A stretch of 64,000 nucleotides of DNA, from the NCBI RefSeq assembly GCF_910589745.1, contig NZ_OU342399.1:868001-932000 (forward strand). The letters are read 5' to 3'. Each line of letters opens with the position of its first letter. Positions within the stretch are counted from its first letter, which is position 1. Source of the DNA: Candidatus Arcticimaribacter forsetii (GTDB lineage Bacteria > Bacteroidota > Bacteroidia > Flavobacteriales > Flavobacteriaceae). The position numbers and the translations under genes are program-made. Shown one piece after another: positions 55,866 through 64,000 of the stretch. The notes below the pieces were generated by a model. It ran no database searches and was not told the DNA's origin. It was given only the letters and a program-made list of their open reading frames with translations.

Positions 55866-58253
55866 ATGAAGAATTTTCTCGCACTATTTTTATTGATATT
55901 ACCCGGTAAATTTTTTGGTCAGTCTTTAATCTCTGGAAAAATTTTAGATAGTTTCCAAAATCCTATTCCATATTGTAATATTCTTTTAATTGATTCTACA
56001 ACAGAGAAAAATTTAGGAGGAAGTGTCTCTACAGAAGATGGGCTTTTTGAAATTTCAACTTCATTATTTGGAAGTTTTAAAGTTAAAATTCTAAGTATTG
56101 GTTTTGAGCAATATGTTTCTGATATATTTTCGATTAATCAAGATGGTCAGTCAATTAAACTAGATATTATTATTCTAAAAGACGAAGCATTTGCACTAGA
56201 CGATATTAGTTTAATAGGTAAAAAATCTCCTATTGAAAAAAAAATTGATAGAACTGTTATTAACCTGGAGGATGATGCTGGCAACACCGGTTCAACAATT
56301 TTAGATGTTTTAGAGAGAACTCCAGGAGTAATAGTTGATCGTCAAAATGAAAGTTTAAGTATGTTAGGAAAAGGCGGAGTCAATGTAATGATAAATGGAA
56401 AATTAACCTATATGCCTTCGTCAGCATTGATTCAATATTTGAATGGTCTTAATGCTGTAAATGTAAAGTCAATTGAACTTATAACTACACCCCCTTCAAA
56501 ATTTGATGCCGAGGGGAATGCAGGGTTTATAAACATTGAACTTAAAAAAAACTTAGATGAAGGATATAACGGTAACTTGACATTTACATCTTCTTATGCT
56601 GATAAAAAGCCTTCCAATAATATTGGTTCAAATTTTAATGTCCGAAATCAAAAGCATTCTATATCATTTAATTATTCAGGAAATATAAGGGATATTCCTA
56701 TAAGAGGAGAAATAATAAGAAGCATTCCATTTGAAGACAATATTATTTCAACAAAAATAGAAGCAGTAAGAGATAATAGGAGATCGGTACATAATTTAAG
56801 ATTCTCATATGATTATACCCTAAGTGAAAAGATAGAACTAGGTACTTCTGTTGTAGGATATTCAAATAAATATACTATGACAGAAGAAAAGAAAGCTATG
56901 CATTCTTATGATAATATTAACAATGATTTTTATTTTACGAGAGAGCAAAATTTATGGGAAAGTGCTCAAATTTCAGCTTATTTAAAATATATTATCCAGG
57001 AAGAAACCATTTTAAATTTTAATGTTGATCGATTAAAATATTCAAATGATCAACCTGTAAGTTATGATATTAATTTAATCAACCAAGACGATAATTTAAT
57101 ATTTACCACTACGAAGCAATCACCCTTCGATATTACTGTATTAACTTTAGATTTTGAAAAAAAGTTGAAAAATGGATTTAAGTATTCAGCAGGGATTAAA
57201 GCAGTAGATAATGAGTTTACTAATCAAAATGATTTAATAAGTGAACAAAATATTTTCAACGGTTTTTCTAACCGAAGTTTTCTGGAAGAAAATGTTTTCG
57301 CTGCATATTCTCAAATAAATTTAGATTTATCCAAAAAAATTTCCTTACAGACAGGGATGAGATATGAAAAAACAGTCACAGATATATACGATTTGACAAT
57401 TAATAGTACAATAGTATCGAGAAATTATGGAGATTTTTTTCCATCACTGTACTTAGGTTACAAGATAAATGATTCAAATAACTTAAATCTATCTGTAAGT
57501 AAAAGAATAAACCGGCCTGCATTTACCGACTTAGCTCCATTTACGTTTTTTGTAGATATTGATCAAGCATTTCAAGGAAACGTTCAATTAAAACCCTCCT
57601 ATACAACTAATTTAGAAACGAGTTATAGGTACAAAGATATTTTAATTACAGCTCAATACTCAGTCGAAAAAAATGTTATTGCAAATTTTCAACCGCAAAT
57701 AGATGATGCTGGATTTATAACTATAACCCCTCAAAACCTTGATAAGCAAAAGTCAGCTAATCTTCAATTAAGTTATTCTATGTATCCATTTGATATATGG
57801 AATTTAAGAATGTTTTCTTCCTATACTTATTCAAGTTTAGAGCACCAGACAGAAGGATATTTATACAGTAATTCTAATTCAAGCGTAAGATTTACATTGA
57901 ATAACAATTTTGAACTAGGAAACGATTTTAGTTTTCAAATCTGGGGGTATTATAATTCTAGATCAATATTTGGTCTAAGCGAAACATTACCAAGGGGTGC
58001 TTTAAACCTTGCCGTTCAGAAAAAATTTAAGTCTTTAACCTTAACCTTAAATGGAAATAATTTACTTGACACGGAGAACTGGAGATTTGAAACAAATAAT
58101 CCAAGTAACGAGTTTAATCAATCTTTTGATTTAGATTTTAAGCCACCTCAGTTCACTTTTTCAGCAGTTTATATTTTTGGAAATCAAAATTTAAGTACAA
58201 AAGAATCTAGTAAAAATGAGGAATCTTCGAGAATTAACGTTGGATCTAACTAA
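55866..58253 (+). CDS. TonB-dependent receptor / outer-membrane beta-barrel protein
   Basis: The 795-residue protein has a signal peptide (about 1-18, ending KFFGQ), a carboxypeptidase-regulatory-like domain (about 20-105, with SGKILDSFQNPIPYCNI), a plug (about 115-225, with ILDVLERTPGVIVDR and MINGKLTYM) and a barrel (PF14905-like) to about 775. A hydrophilic tail (TKESSKNEESSRINVGSN) extends past the last strand, which is unusual because most end in an aromatic residue. The ligand is unknown; no SusD is adjacent. It is followed by a small secreted protein gene with its own -7 box. Confidence 0.85.
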   Translation: MKNFLALFLLILPGKFFGQSLISGKILDSFQNPIPYCNILLIDSTTEKNLGGSVSTEDGLFEISTSLFGSFKVKILSIGFEQYVSDIFSINQDGQSIKLDIIILKDEAFALDDISLIGKKSPIEKKIDRTVINLEDDAGNTGSTILDVLERTPGVIVDRQNESLSMLGKGGVNVMINGKLTYMPSSALIQYLNGLNAVNVKSIELITTPPSKFDAEGNAGFINIELKKNLDEGYNGNLTFTSSYADKKPSNNIGSNFNVRNQKHSISFNYSGNIRDIPIRGEIIRSIPFEDNIISTKIEAVRDNRRSVHNLRFSYDYTLSEKIELGTSVVGYSNKYTMTEEKKAMHSYDNINNDFYFTREQNLWESAQISAYLKYIIQEETILNFNVDRLKYSNDQPVSYDINLINQDDNLIFTTTKQSPFDITVLTLDFEKKLKNGFKYSAGIKAVDNEFTNQNDLISEQNIFNGFSNRSFLEENVFAAYSQINLDLSKKISLQTGMRYEKTVTDIYDLTINSTIVSRNYGDFFPSLYLGYKINDSNNLNLSVSKRINRPAFTDLAPFTFFVDIDQAFQGNVQLKPSYTTNLETSYRYKDILITAQYSVEKNVIANFQPQIDDAGFITITPQNLDKQKSANLQLSYSMYPFDIWNLRMFSSYTYSSLEHQTEGYLYSNSNSSVRFTLNNNFELGNDFSFQIWGYYNSRSIFGLSETLPRGALNLAVQKKFKSLTLTLNGNNLLDTENWRFETNNPSNEFNQSFDLDFKPPQFTFSAVYIFGNQNLSTKESSKNEESSRINVGSN

Positions 58254-58274
58254 AATAACTTGCTTTTAGCAATT

Positions 58275-58282
58275 TATATTTG
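58275..58282 (+). promoter_or_regulatory. -7 box for secreted protein gene
   Basis: TATATTTG is a perfect match, 34 nt before the ATG at 58317. It is downstream of an alternative upstream start (58260), which is therefore rejected. Confidence 0.6.
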
Positions 58283-58316
58283 TATGTTTATTACTATTAA
58301 CAAAAAACTAAATTTT

Positions 58317-59003
58317 ATGAAAAAATTATTTTTTAGTGTAGCTCTACTAGCTACATTTACAATGACAGCACAAACTATGGCATTTACGGCCGTTGAATTC
58401 AAAGCAAAAAAATTTACTCAGGACAATATTTTAAAAGCATTTGATAAAGTTTATGAAGATGTTAAAATAAATCAGGGAGGTATAGTTTTAGAACGTATTT
58501 GGTTGGGAGGAACTAAAGGGATGACTCACAGAATTGTTTGGATGAGTACACTAGGAATTGATATGGTAGATGAAGGCGCAATAAATCCAGATAAAAATGA
58601 CGCTTTTTGGTCTAAAATGAATAATTATATTGAAGAATGGGGACCTGGAAGTTCTGGAAGGATTTTAAGTTGGCAGGAAGGTGATACTCAAAAAAACCCT
58701 TCTGTTCATATATGGGATTTAAAGGTTGAAAATCAAGGTCAGTTCAAAAATGCACATGACAAAATTGTTAAATCATTTAGTGATGATTTTCAAGGTAGAG
58801 TTGTAGGTTTTGGAACTTATGATATTGGAAGAGTTAATGGAGCTACACATTGGGTTGTTGTAACAGGAAAAGATAGAGATGACCATCTTATGCTATACGA
58901 TAAACTTGAAAAGTCTAGTAAATTTATTAAGCTAATCCAAGAGCGAGGTGCTATTGAGGAGGTAAGAGATTTTGAAGTTGAGATTTTAAAGAGAAAACAG
59001 TAA
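58317..59003 (+). CDS. hypothetical secreted protein
   Basis: The 228-residue protein from ATG 58317 has a signal peptide (about 1-18, MKKLFFSVALLATFTMTAQT). The mature part repeats a pattern: HRIVWMSTLGIDMVDEG in the first half resembles THWVVVTGKDRDDHLMLYDK in the second, suggesting two related alpha-beta domains such as the dimeric ferredoxin-like fold. No family is recognised with confidence. It is followed by a terminator and is probably a single-gene unit. Confidence 0.7.
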   Translation: MKKLFFSVALLATFTMTAQTMAFTAVEFKAKKFTQDNILKAFDKVYEDVKINQGGIVLERIWLGGTKGMTHRIVWMSTLGIDMVDEGAINPDKNDAFWSKMNNYIEEWGPGSSGRILSWQEGDTQKNPSVHIWDLKVENQGQFKNAHDKIVKSFSDDFQGRVVGFGTYDIGRVNGATHWVVVTGKDRDDHLMLYDKLEKSSKFIKLIQERGAIEEVRDFEVEILKRKQ

Positions 59004-59021
59004 ATTGACTTAACTTAAAAA

Positions 59022-59059
59022 AAAGGTCAATCTTATTAACATAAAGTTGACCTTTTTTA
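59022..59059 (+). terminator. terminator after secreted protein gene
   Basis: AAAGGTCAA and TTGACCTTT form a 9-bp stem with a 16-nt loop and a T run. Confidence 0.75.
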
Positions 59060-59132
59060 TTAATTCAACTTCATAAATTAATCAATTAGAGTAAGCTGAC
59101 AGTCTTTAAATCTTTTATTAGACAAAAAAGAT

Positions 59133-59140
59133 TAACTTTG
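59133..59140 (+). promoter_or_regulatory. -7 box giving a predicted leaderless start for the DoxX gene
   Basis: TAACTTTG is followed by exactly 4 nt and ATG at 59145. Confidence 0.55.
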
Positions 59141-59144
59141 AATT

Positions 59145-59546
59145 ATGTCTCCAGAAAAAATTTCTCTCTTACTCGTTTTAGCTTTTTTTTCAATTGTATA
59201 CATCCAAAGTGGTGTAGATAAAGTAATTGATTACAGTGGTAATATCAGCTTTTTGTATAGCTTATTAGGAAACGTTTTTTCTAAACCATTGATTAAATTA
59301 GCTTTAATCTCGGTCACTATTTTGGAGGTAGCTTCTGGAATTTTATGCGTCGTTGGAATTTTTGACGTTATTTTTAATTCATCCTATCATACAAGCCAAC
59401 TTGGTTTAGTAATAGGCTCGTTAGCCTTGTTAATTCTGTTATTTGGCCAACGTGTTTCTAAAAACTACGAAGGTGCAAAAACACTTGCTATTTATTTTAC
59501 TCTTTCGATTCTTGGAATTCTATTATCCCAGCCTTTTAACAATTAA
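59145..59546 (+). CDS. DoxX-like membrane protein
   Basis: The 133-residue protein has four membrane segments (about 6-24, 47-70, 82-101 and 111-128). It carries the DoxX-type pattern of an early IQSGVDKVIDY and a LEVASGILCVVGIF second helix. DoxX-like proteins are small quinone- or thiol-linked membrane proteins of variable role. It is a predicted leaderless gene and converges with the pterin dehydratase gene. Confidence 0.75.
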   Translation: MSPEKISLLLVLAFFSIVYIQSGVDKVIDYSGNISFLYSLLGNVFSKPLIKLALISVTILEVASGILCVVGIFDVIFNSSYHTSQLGLVIGSLALLILLFGQRVSKNYEGAKTLAIYFTLSILGILLSQPFNN

Positions 59547-59554
59547 AATAATAT

Positions 59555-59854
59555 TTATGAGTCGGAAGAATTAGAAAATACTTCTTCCATTTTTAGAGCC
59601 AGTTCAAAGTCTTTTTCTGTAACACCTTTGTAATCATTAGTTGTAAGGGACACATCGACTTTATTGTACAAATTAGTCCACTTCGGATGGTGGTTTAAAT
59701 CTTCAACAATTTCAGCAACTTGATTGATGAAGTCTAGTGCATTTTTGAAACTTTCAAATACAAATTGTTTGTAAATTTCATTTGTTTTGTAATCCCATTC
59801 TAAATTAAGAGTTTTTAACTCTTCTACAGTTTCTGTTTTATTATATACTTTCAT
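59555..59854 (-). CDS. 4a-hydroxytetrahydrobiopterin dehydratase (PCD/DCoH family)
   Basis: The 99-residue protein has the catalytic signature LNHHPKWTNLYNKVDVSLTT followed by TEKDFELALKME, complete for pterin-4a-carbinolamine dehydratases. These recycle the pterin cofactor of aromatic amino-acid hydroxylases or act in molybdopterin/pterin pathways. No hydroxylase is in the window. Length is normal. Confidence 0.92.
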   Translation of the reverse strand: MKVYNKTETVEELKTLNLEWDYKTNEIYKQFVFESFKNALDFINQVAEIVEDLNHHPKWTNLYNKVDVSLTTNDYKGVTEKDFELALKMEEVFSNSSDS

Positions 59855-59958
59855 ATTCTAGGTTTAGGATCTTTCAGAGTTAAGTTTTTCAATTCATCAA
59901 AATTTAATCAATAAACAGTTTTCATTTCTTCGAATCGATTTATAAAGCATCACCATCA

Positions 59959-59979
59959 TTAGTTGTAAAATGCAATTAT
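59959..59979. promoter_or_regulatory. near-copy of the TTAGTTG-N7-CAAyTA inverted repeat
   Basis: TTAGTTG-TAAAATG-CAATTAT has the same spacing and nearly the same spacer as the perfect repeat at 55843-55863. It lies 14 nt upstream of the -7 box at 59994. Confidence 0.45.
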
Positions 59980-59993
59980 TAAATATAATTAAC

Positions 59994-60001
59994 TATATTT
60001 G
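59994..60001 (+). promoter_or_regulatory. -7 box for lipoprotein gene
   Basis: TATATTTG is a perfect consensus match, 28 nt before the ATG at 60030. Confidence 0.55.
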
Positions 60002-60029
60002 AGTGTATTAACCTTAAAACTATATTATT

Positions 60030-60545
60030 ATGAAAAAATTAATTTTAATTTTTCTCCTTTGTTTTTTTATCTCTTGTACGCCAGGAGCACATCCAGACTA
60101 TGCTAAAAATCTAGAAACTGCTCAAACTACCTTAAGACTTCAAGGTACTGAGAATGATTTAGATACTCAAATATCATTTGTTCATGAAGATATGCAGTGG
60201 CAAGCCGCTTTTCATGGAGGAGGTATTCTTAATAAAGAACAATATGGCGCTTATCTTAAAGGGTGGCATGATCTTATGGAAGATGTGACGTATACGGCTG
60301 ATAACTGGTTGCCAGGGGTGTCTCCAGATACTGGTTTAGCTGATGGTAGTGTAAGGACTTATGGCAAATGGTCTGGAATTCATACCGATACTGGAAAGTC
60401 ATGGGAACTTGTAACCTACCACACATTTGATTTTAAAGAGGGCTTAATAATCGGGGGAGGTGATTACTTCGATGCTGGAGGTTTAATGGCTTCTTTAACT
60501 CAAGAAGAAGTTGTAGAGTCAGAGGATGATACCTCTATGGAGTAA
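60030..60545 (+). CDS. hypothetical lipoprotein, NTF2/SnoaL-like
   Basis: The 171-residue protein has lipobox FFISC (C16). The mature part (DTQISFVHEDMQWQAAFHGGG, LKGWHDLMEDVTYTADNWL, WELVTYHTFDFKEGLIIGGGDYFDAGG) has the strand-helix rhythm of SnoaL/NTF2-like cone folds. The C-terminus is acidic. Function unknown. It may share a regulator with the TonB receptor gene at 55866, given the common inverted repeat. A bidirectional terminator follows. Confidence 0.7.
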   Translation: MKKLILIFLLCFFISCTPGAHPDYAKNLETAQTTLRLQGTENDLDTQISFVHEDMQWQAAFHGGGILNKEQYGAYLKGWHDLMEDVTYTADNWLPGVSPDTGLADGSVRTYGKWSGIHTDTGKSWELVTYHTFDFKEGLIIGGGDYFDAGGLMASLTQEEVVESEDDTSME

Positions 60546-60580
60546 CACAGAACAATTGTCTTTTTAAAAGTTATTTAAAC

Positions 60581-60612
60581 AAAAACGCCTCTAATGGTTT
60601 AGAGGCGTTTTT
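60581..60612. terminator. bidirectional terminator between convergent genes
   Basis: AAAACGCCTCTAA and TTAGAGGCGTTTT form a 13-bp stem with a short loop and flanking A/T runs. Confidence 0.88.
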
Positions 60613-60631
60613 CGATTTATTTGTATTGTGT

Positions 60632-61315
60632 TTAAAAAGAAACTCCAAATCCAAAGTTTCCTACAAGAACACCGTTTTTGTTGACTCCAGGAATAGAGGG
60701 AAATTCTTCGATTTCTGAGCCTGATTCGGTCTGGGTATTTCCAAATTCATCCGTAAAGGTAAATGTACCGTTTACAGTAATGTTTTCGGGAATGGTTCCA
60801 ATCCCATACCCAACTTCTAAACGGAAATATATACGTCCCCCAGTTTTAATACCCAATTTTATATTAGTTGTATTAATTTTAGTTAAAATTGAGCCTGTAC
60901 CTCTTCCACGATTTCCATTTTCTTCGAATTGAATGTCGTTGAAGGTTATGTTTGTGTTTAGAGTTCCAAAACCAATTCCAGTGTAAAACCCTTTTCCTTC
61001 ATCTCCAAAATAAAAGTTTGATCCAAACTCTGTGTATTTTAGATCAACTTCTGTTTCATCTGTATTTACAGGGAATGAACTGTAATCAACATAAGGTGCA
61101 ATTCTGTTCCCTAGTAGTGGTGTAATTCCTTCTAATGATAATCCTGCAATATTAGGGATTCCTAATTTTATTCCTGCAGATATTCGTTTCACCTTATATG
61201 CTTCTATAGAGTCTGTTTCAATTTCTTGATCCAGTTCATTTTTTACTTGTTCTTGACCAAAGGAAAAGAAACAAAAAGATGAAAAACAAATCAGTAAGAT
61301 TTTCTTTAAATTCAT
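60632..61315 (-). CDS. hypothetical outer-membrane beta-barrel protein
   Basis: The 227-residue protein has a signal peptide (about 1-20, ending CFFSFGQ). The mature part has alternating strand patterns (AGIKLGIPNIAGLSLEGITPLLG, GFYTGIGFGTLNTNIT, YFRLEVGYGIGTIP) and ends in LVGNFGFGVSF with terminal phenylalanine, which fits a small 8-strand-type barrel. No specific family is recognised. It lies 5 nt downstream of the M28 peptidase gene on the same strand, so the two are co-transcribed. Confidence 0.7.
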   Translation of the reverse strand: MNLKKILLICFSSFCFFSFGQEQVKNELDQEIETDSIEAYKVKRISAGIKLGIPNIAGLSLEGITPLLGNRIAPYVDYSSFPVNTDETEVDLKYTEFGSNFYFGDEGKGFYTGIGFGTLNTNITFNDIQFEENGNRGRGTGSILTKINTTNIKLGIKTGGRIYFRLEVGYGIGTIPENITVNGTFTFTDEFGNTQTESGSEIEEFPSIPGVNKNGVLVGNFGFGVSF

Positions 61316-61320
61316 AATTT

Positions 61321-62304
61321 CTATTGTTCAATTAATTTAATTCGTTCTTCGCGATTCGCTAACTCCCATGCAGTTGCGAAAATTAGCCTTGCTCTAGTTT
61401 CCATTAAGTCATACTCAATTTTTTCAACGGTATCAGTAGGTCTGTGGTAGTCAGCATGAGTTCCATTAAAATAAAAAATTACAGGAATATTGTTTTTAGC
61501 AAAGTTATAGTGGTCACTTCTAAAGTAAAAACGATTTTTATCATCGTGTGCATTGTAAGTATAATCTAGATCGATGTTTACAGTAGCTTTATTTACTTCT
61601 TCAGAAATTTCATGAAGTTCCATACTCAATCGATCTGAACCAATTAAGTAGATGTAATTTGGATTGTCGTTTACTCTTTTTGGATCTGTTCTTCCTACCA
61701 TATCAATGTTTAGATTTGCAATGGTATTTTCTAATGGATACAACGGATTGTCGGTGTAGTATTTAGATCCAAGTAATCCTTTTTCTTCTCCTGTTACATG
61801 TAAAAATATAATGGATCTTTTTGGTCCTTTTCCGGCTTCAACGGCTAATTGAAATGCTTCAGCAATTTCTAATAAGCTGACAGTTCCGGAACCATCATCA
61901 TCCGCTCCATTATTTATTTCCCCGTCATGGATTCCAATGTGATCTAAATGAGAAGAAATTACTAGATACTCCTCCGGTTTTTCAGAACCTTCAATAATAG
62001 CGATTACATTTTCTGTTTGAACCTCTTTGTCTTTGATGTTGAGAGTCATTTTTTGAAAATAGTCTTCACTTCCTTCACCAGCTTTGATTCCTCTTGCTTG
62101 ATAAAATTCTTTAAGAAAGGTAACGGCTCTTTTTTGTCCCAACGCGCCAGTTTCTCTTCCTTGAAAGAAATCAGAGGCATACACATATAACAATTGTCTT
62201 AAGTCTTCTGCTTCAATAGAGGTCGAATAGGCATCAGATTCCGTATTTTGAGCAAATGTTAAACTTGCACAAAAGAGGAATGTAAGTAAATAAAGTGATT
62301 TCAT
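61321..62304 (-). CDS. M28-family secreted zinc metallopeptidase
   Basis: The 327-residue exported protein (signal about 1-19, ending LTFAQ) has the co-catalytic zinc ligands of M28 aminopeptidases: H119 in SSHLDHIG, D136 in GADDDGSG, E174 in TGEEKGLLGS (E173 as base), D201 in NIDMVGR, and a C-terminal histidine in THADYHRPTD. It probably acts as an aminopeptidase in the periplasm or outside. It lies 18 nt after the DUF3050 gene on the same strand. Confidence 0.93.
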   Translation of the reverse strand: MKSLYLLTFLFCASLTFAQNTESDAYSTSIEAEDLRQLLYVYASDFFQGRETGALGQKRAVTFLKEFYQARGIKAGEGSEDYFQKMTLNIKDKEVQTENVIAIIEGSEKPEEYLVISSHLDHIGIHDGEINNGADDDGSGTVSLLEIAEAFQLAVEAGKGPKRSIIFLHVTGEEKGLLGSKYYTDNPLYPLENTIANLNIDMVGRTDPKRVNDNPNYIYLIGSDRLSMELHEISEEVNKATVNIDLDYTYNAHDDKNRFYFRSDHYNFAKNNIPVIFYFNGTHADYHRPTDTVEKIEYDLMETRARLIFATAWELANREERIKLIEQ

Positions 62305-62322
62305 GTAGTTTGTTTTTTTTGA

Positions 62323-63078
62323 TTAAATTAAAGAAGCAATTCCGTTCCACAAAGAAATTCTATGGTTTAGTGCAGTTTTAGATGCTTCTAAAGCTTCGTC
62401 CCATTTAACGGGGTCATCACCACACAATTCTTGGATCATTTTTAGAGCCATAGGTCCGTGTTCACCAGAGTCTACTTCAATATGACGCTCAAGATAATAA
62501 ATCAAGTGGCTTAAATCTAGATTTGGTTCATTATTAATTGTTTTTACCATTTCGATAAACATGTCTGGAATTAAATCTTCCCGGCCGAAAGTAAAAACGG
62601 CTGCAATAACGTGTGTTTTGTCAGATTCAATTACATCAAAAGTAAAAAGTAGAAAGTTTTTAATAAAATCAGGAAGATCAGCTGAGTTGATGTGATCTTG
62701 GATGGTATCAAATTTTTCAATTTCATTCAAAAATTTTGATATGGATGAAGTCGAAGCACCTACTTGATCCATCGATTGCATATACATTTCAAAGTGAGAC
62801 ATTGCAATACCATCTTTATTGATGTCAGTTTCTTCTCCCCAAACAATTTCGTTAATTAATCTTCCTGCAAAGGGCATTTTATTTGGAACCCAGGGTAGAG
62901 AAGTGGTCGTGAGGTCCAATTGTAATTTTTTCACCAAAGACATGAAGTCCCAAACCGCATAAACATGGTGTTCCATGAAGATTTGAATGTCTTCTTTTCT
63001 ATCCATCATTTTGTATAATGGATGGTCAATTAATTGTAACTTTAGAGTCTCAATTTCATTTTCAATTCGGTCTATCAT
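62323..63078 (-). CDS. DUF3050 family protein (heme-oxygenase-like fold)
   Basis: The 251-residue all-helical protein begins LIDHPLYKMMDRKEDIQIF and contains MEHHVYAVWDFMSLVKKL, the DUF3050 signature. Histidines H72-type and E/H pairs (SHFEMYMQSM, HLIYYLERHIEVDSGEHG) resemble the metal-binding pattern of the heme-oxygenase-like diiron group, which makes an oxidase role possible but unproven. First gene of a DUF3050-M28-barrel run. Confidence 0.88.
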   Translation of the reverse strand: MIDRIENEIETLKLQLIDHPLYKMMDRKEDIQIFMEHHVYAVWDFMSLVKKLQLDLTTTSLPWVPNKMPFAGRLINEIVWGEETDINKDGIAMSHFEMYMQSMDQVGASTSSISKFLNEIEKFDTIQDHINSADLPDFIKNFLLFTFDVIESDKTHVIAAVFTFGREDLIPDMFIEMVKTINNEPNLDLSHLIYYLERHIEVDSGEHGPMALKMIQELCGDDPVKWDEALEASKTALNHRISLWNGIASLI

Positions 63079-63100
63079 TATGCTCTTAAATTATTTTATG

Positions 63101-63108
63101 CAAATATA
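63101..63108 (-). promoter_or_regulatory. -7 box for DUF3050 operon
   Basis: The minus strand reads TATATTTG, a perfect match, 22 nt before the ATG at 63078. Confidence 0.6.
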
Positions 63109-63155
63109 CTTTGAATCCTTTTATTTGAAAAAAAAATAAACCTAGTATTTAATAT

Positions 63156-63764
63156 ATGGAACTACTTTTTTCTTTTGTTGCTGCCTCTCTAGCATTAACA
63201 TTTGCTCCAGGTCCAGACATTTTGTTAGTCATAAGCGAGAGCGTTTCAAAGGGCTCTAGATCAGGTTTGTTGTTGTCGGCTGGTTTAGTGTGTGGGCTCC
63301 CGTTCCATACCCTAATTCTTGTGTTGGGCTGGGGACAGTTTATAACCGTCTATCCGAATCTAATTTCTATAATTAAAGTAATTGGTGCCTTGTATTTTGT
63401 ATACATTGCTTTTCAAATTTTTAGAAATCTAAATCAAGAATTAAAATTTCAAAAGATTGGCAAAAAAAAAGGACTTAATATTTTTATGAAAGGACTTTTG
63501 ATGAATTTGTTAAACCCTAAGGTTACTCTTTTTTTCTGGTTTTTTTTCCCAGCTTTTTTATTTGATAATACACTAACAGACGCTGAACAATACCTGATTC
63601 TAGGAACTCTTTTTATTCTTCAGGCTGCTCTTGTATTTACTTTTGTTTCCCTTACAGCTTCTAAACTATCCGAATTCTTTTTAAAAAATTCCAAGATACG
63701 TTATTGGCTTAATTTTTTACAAGGGATTCTTCTGGTTGGGATTGCAATTTATCTTTTGTTATAG
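63156..63764 (+). CDS. LysE-family amino-acid/homoserine exporter
   Basis: The 202-residue inner-membrane protein has six hydrophobic segments and the LysE/RhtB signature LTFAPGPDILLVISES near the N-terminus, then GLVCGLPFHTLILVLG and the MNLLNPKVTLFFWFFFP segment. Family members export basic amino acids, homoserine or threonine; the substrate is unknown. The stop is 21 nt before the next gene, which has its own -7 box. Confidence 0.92.
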   Translation: MELLFSFVAASLALTFAPGPDILLVISESVSKGSRSGLLLSAGLVCGLPFHTLILVLGWGQFITVYPNLISIIKVIGALYFVYIAFQIFRNLNQELKFQKIGKKKGLNIFMKGLLMNLLNPKVTLFFWFFFPAFLFDNTLTDAEQYLILGTLFILQAALVFTFVSLTASKLSEFFLKNSKIRYWLNFLQGILLVGIAIYLLL

Positions 63765-63773
63765 ACAAAAGTG

Positions 63774-63781
63774 TATCTTTG
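63774..63781 (+). promoter_or_regulatory. -7 box giving a predicted leaderless start
   Basis: TATCTTTG is followed by exactly 4 nt (AATT) and ATG at 63786. Confidence 0.55.
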
Positions 63782-63785
63782 AATT

Positions 63786-64000
63786 ATGAAAAATCTTGTA
63801 CTTGTTGAATGTCCTCGAGACGCTATGCAAGGTCATAAACATTGGATTCCGACCCCCTCAAAAATTAAATATATACAGTCATTGCTTTCTGTAGGGTTTG
63901 ATGTTTTGGATGTTGGAAGTTTTGTTTCTCCTAAAGCAATACCACAAATGAGTGATACTGCAGAAGTTCTTGAAGGGATCGATATTTCGAAAAGTAGTTC
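63786..64000 (+). CDS. hydroxymethylglutaryl-CoA lyase-like protein, N-terminal part
   Basis: The first 71 codons of a gene that runs out of the window. ECPRDAMQGHK, TPSKIKYIQSLLSVGFD and VGSFVSPKAIPQMSDT match the TIM-barrel start of HMG-CoA lyases (the R-D pair is catalytic/metal-binding), which cleave HMG-CoA to acetoacetate and acetyl-CoA in leucine catabolism. In these the usual start is EVGPRDG; the CPRDAM variant seems common in Flavobacteriia. The predicted leaderless start at 63786 fits the family N-terminus. Confidence 0.87.
   Translation, partial: MKNLVLVECPRDAMQGHKHWIPTPSKIKYIQSLLSVGFDVLDVGSFVSPKAIPQMSDTAEVLEGIDISKSS

Overview
This window looks like the chromosome of an AT-rich marine-type Flavobacteriaceae (Bacteroidota). 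The evidence is repeated TAnnTTTG '-7' promoter boxes, which are the Bacteroidota sigma-factor signature. Other hallmarks are a GLPGLI-family protein, TonB-dependent receptors with carboxypeptidase-like N-terminal domains, fused SecDF, a tmRNA with tag GENNYALAA, bacillithiol genes and a DUF1599/DUF4293/DUF3050 gene complement. Coding density is high and most genes are housekeeping. No CRISPR array, insertion sequence, integrase or rRNA operon was seen.

Layout. 1-374: tail of a GH130-type glycoside phosphorylase. About 450-690: a decayed antisense coding remnant. 742-4294: GLPGLI protein plus TonB-dependent receptor. 4295-13002: the one clearly accessory stretch. It holds a three-gene operon of two unrecognised proteins and an ATP-dependent nucleic-acid ligase with a WGR-like tail (4562-7281), preceded by a perfect 16-bp palindrome. 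It also holds a two-gene minus-strand operon of a 1486-residue membrane STAND/TPR ATPase and a DUF481-type outer-membrane protein, and a HAD-like fragment. The stretch abuts the 3' end of ssrA (tmRNA, 13003-13396), a common integration hot spot. 13450-40370: core genes kdsA, typA, ftsE, a TPR/barrel pair, an amidohydrolase, asnB, gyrB, mdh, secDF, a lgt-yidD-cysS-folE run, a FadL-like porin with a low-complexity lipoprotein, and proS. 40491-51951: tRNA-Glu, rpsT, rho, a frameshifted small membrane protein, truA, an MsbA-like exporter, cdaA (c-di-AMP synthase), folP, DUF1599, a lone peptide-type permease, tpiA, prmA and clpS. 51948-55525: a thiol/sulfur block (YeeE-type transporter pair, glutathione peroxidase, trans-sulfuration enzyme, bshB1). 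55582-64000: tRNA-His, a TonB receptor, small secreted proteins, DoxX, pterin dehydratase, M28 peptidase, DUF3050, LysE and the start of an HMG-CoA-lyase-like gene.

Functional links. kdsA feeds lipopolysaccharide Kdo; folE, folP and the pterin dehydratase belong to pterin/folate metabolism; bshB1 and the YfiT-like DinB protein imply bacillithiol as the low-molecular-weight thiol. The strongest candidate for an undescribed system is the 4562-7281 ligase operon. Its roles are inferred only from motifs and gene order. A second notable pattern is that four genes begin exactly 4 nt after a TAnnTTTG box, which predicts leaderless mRNAs.
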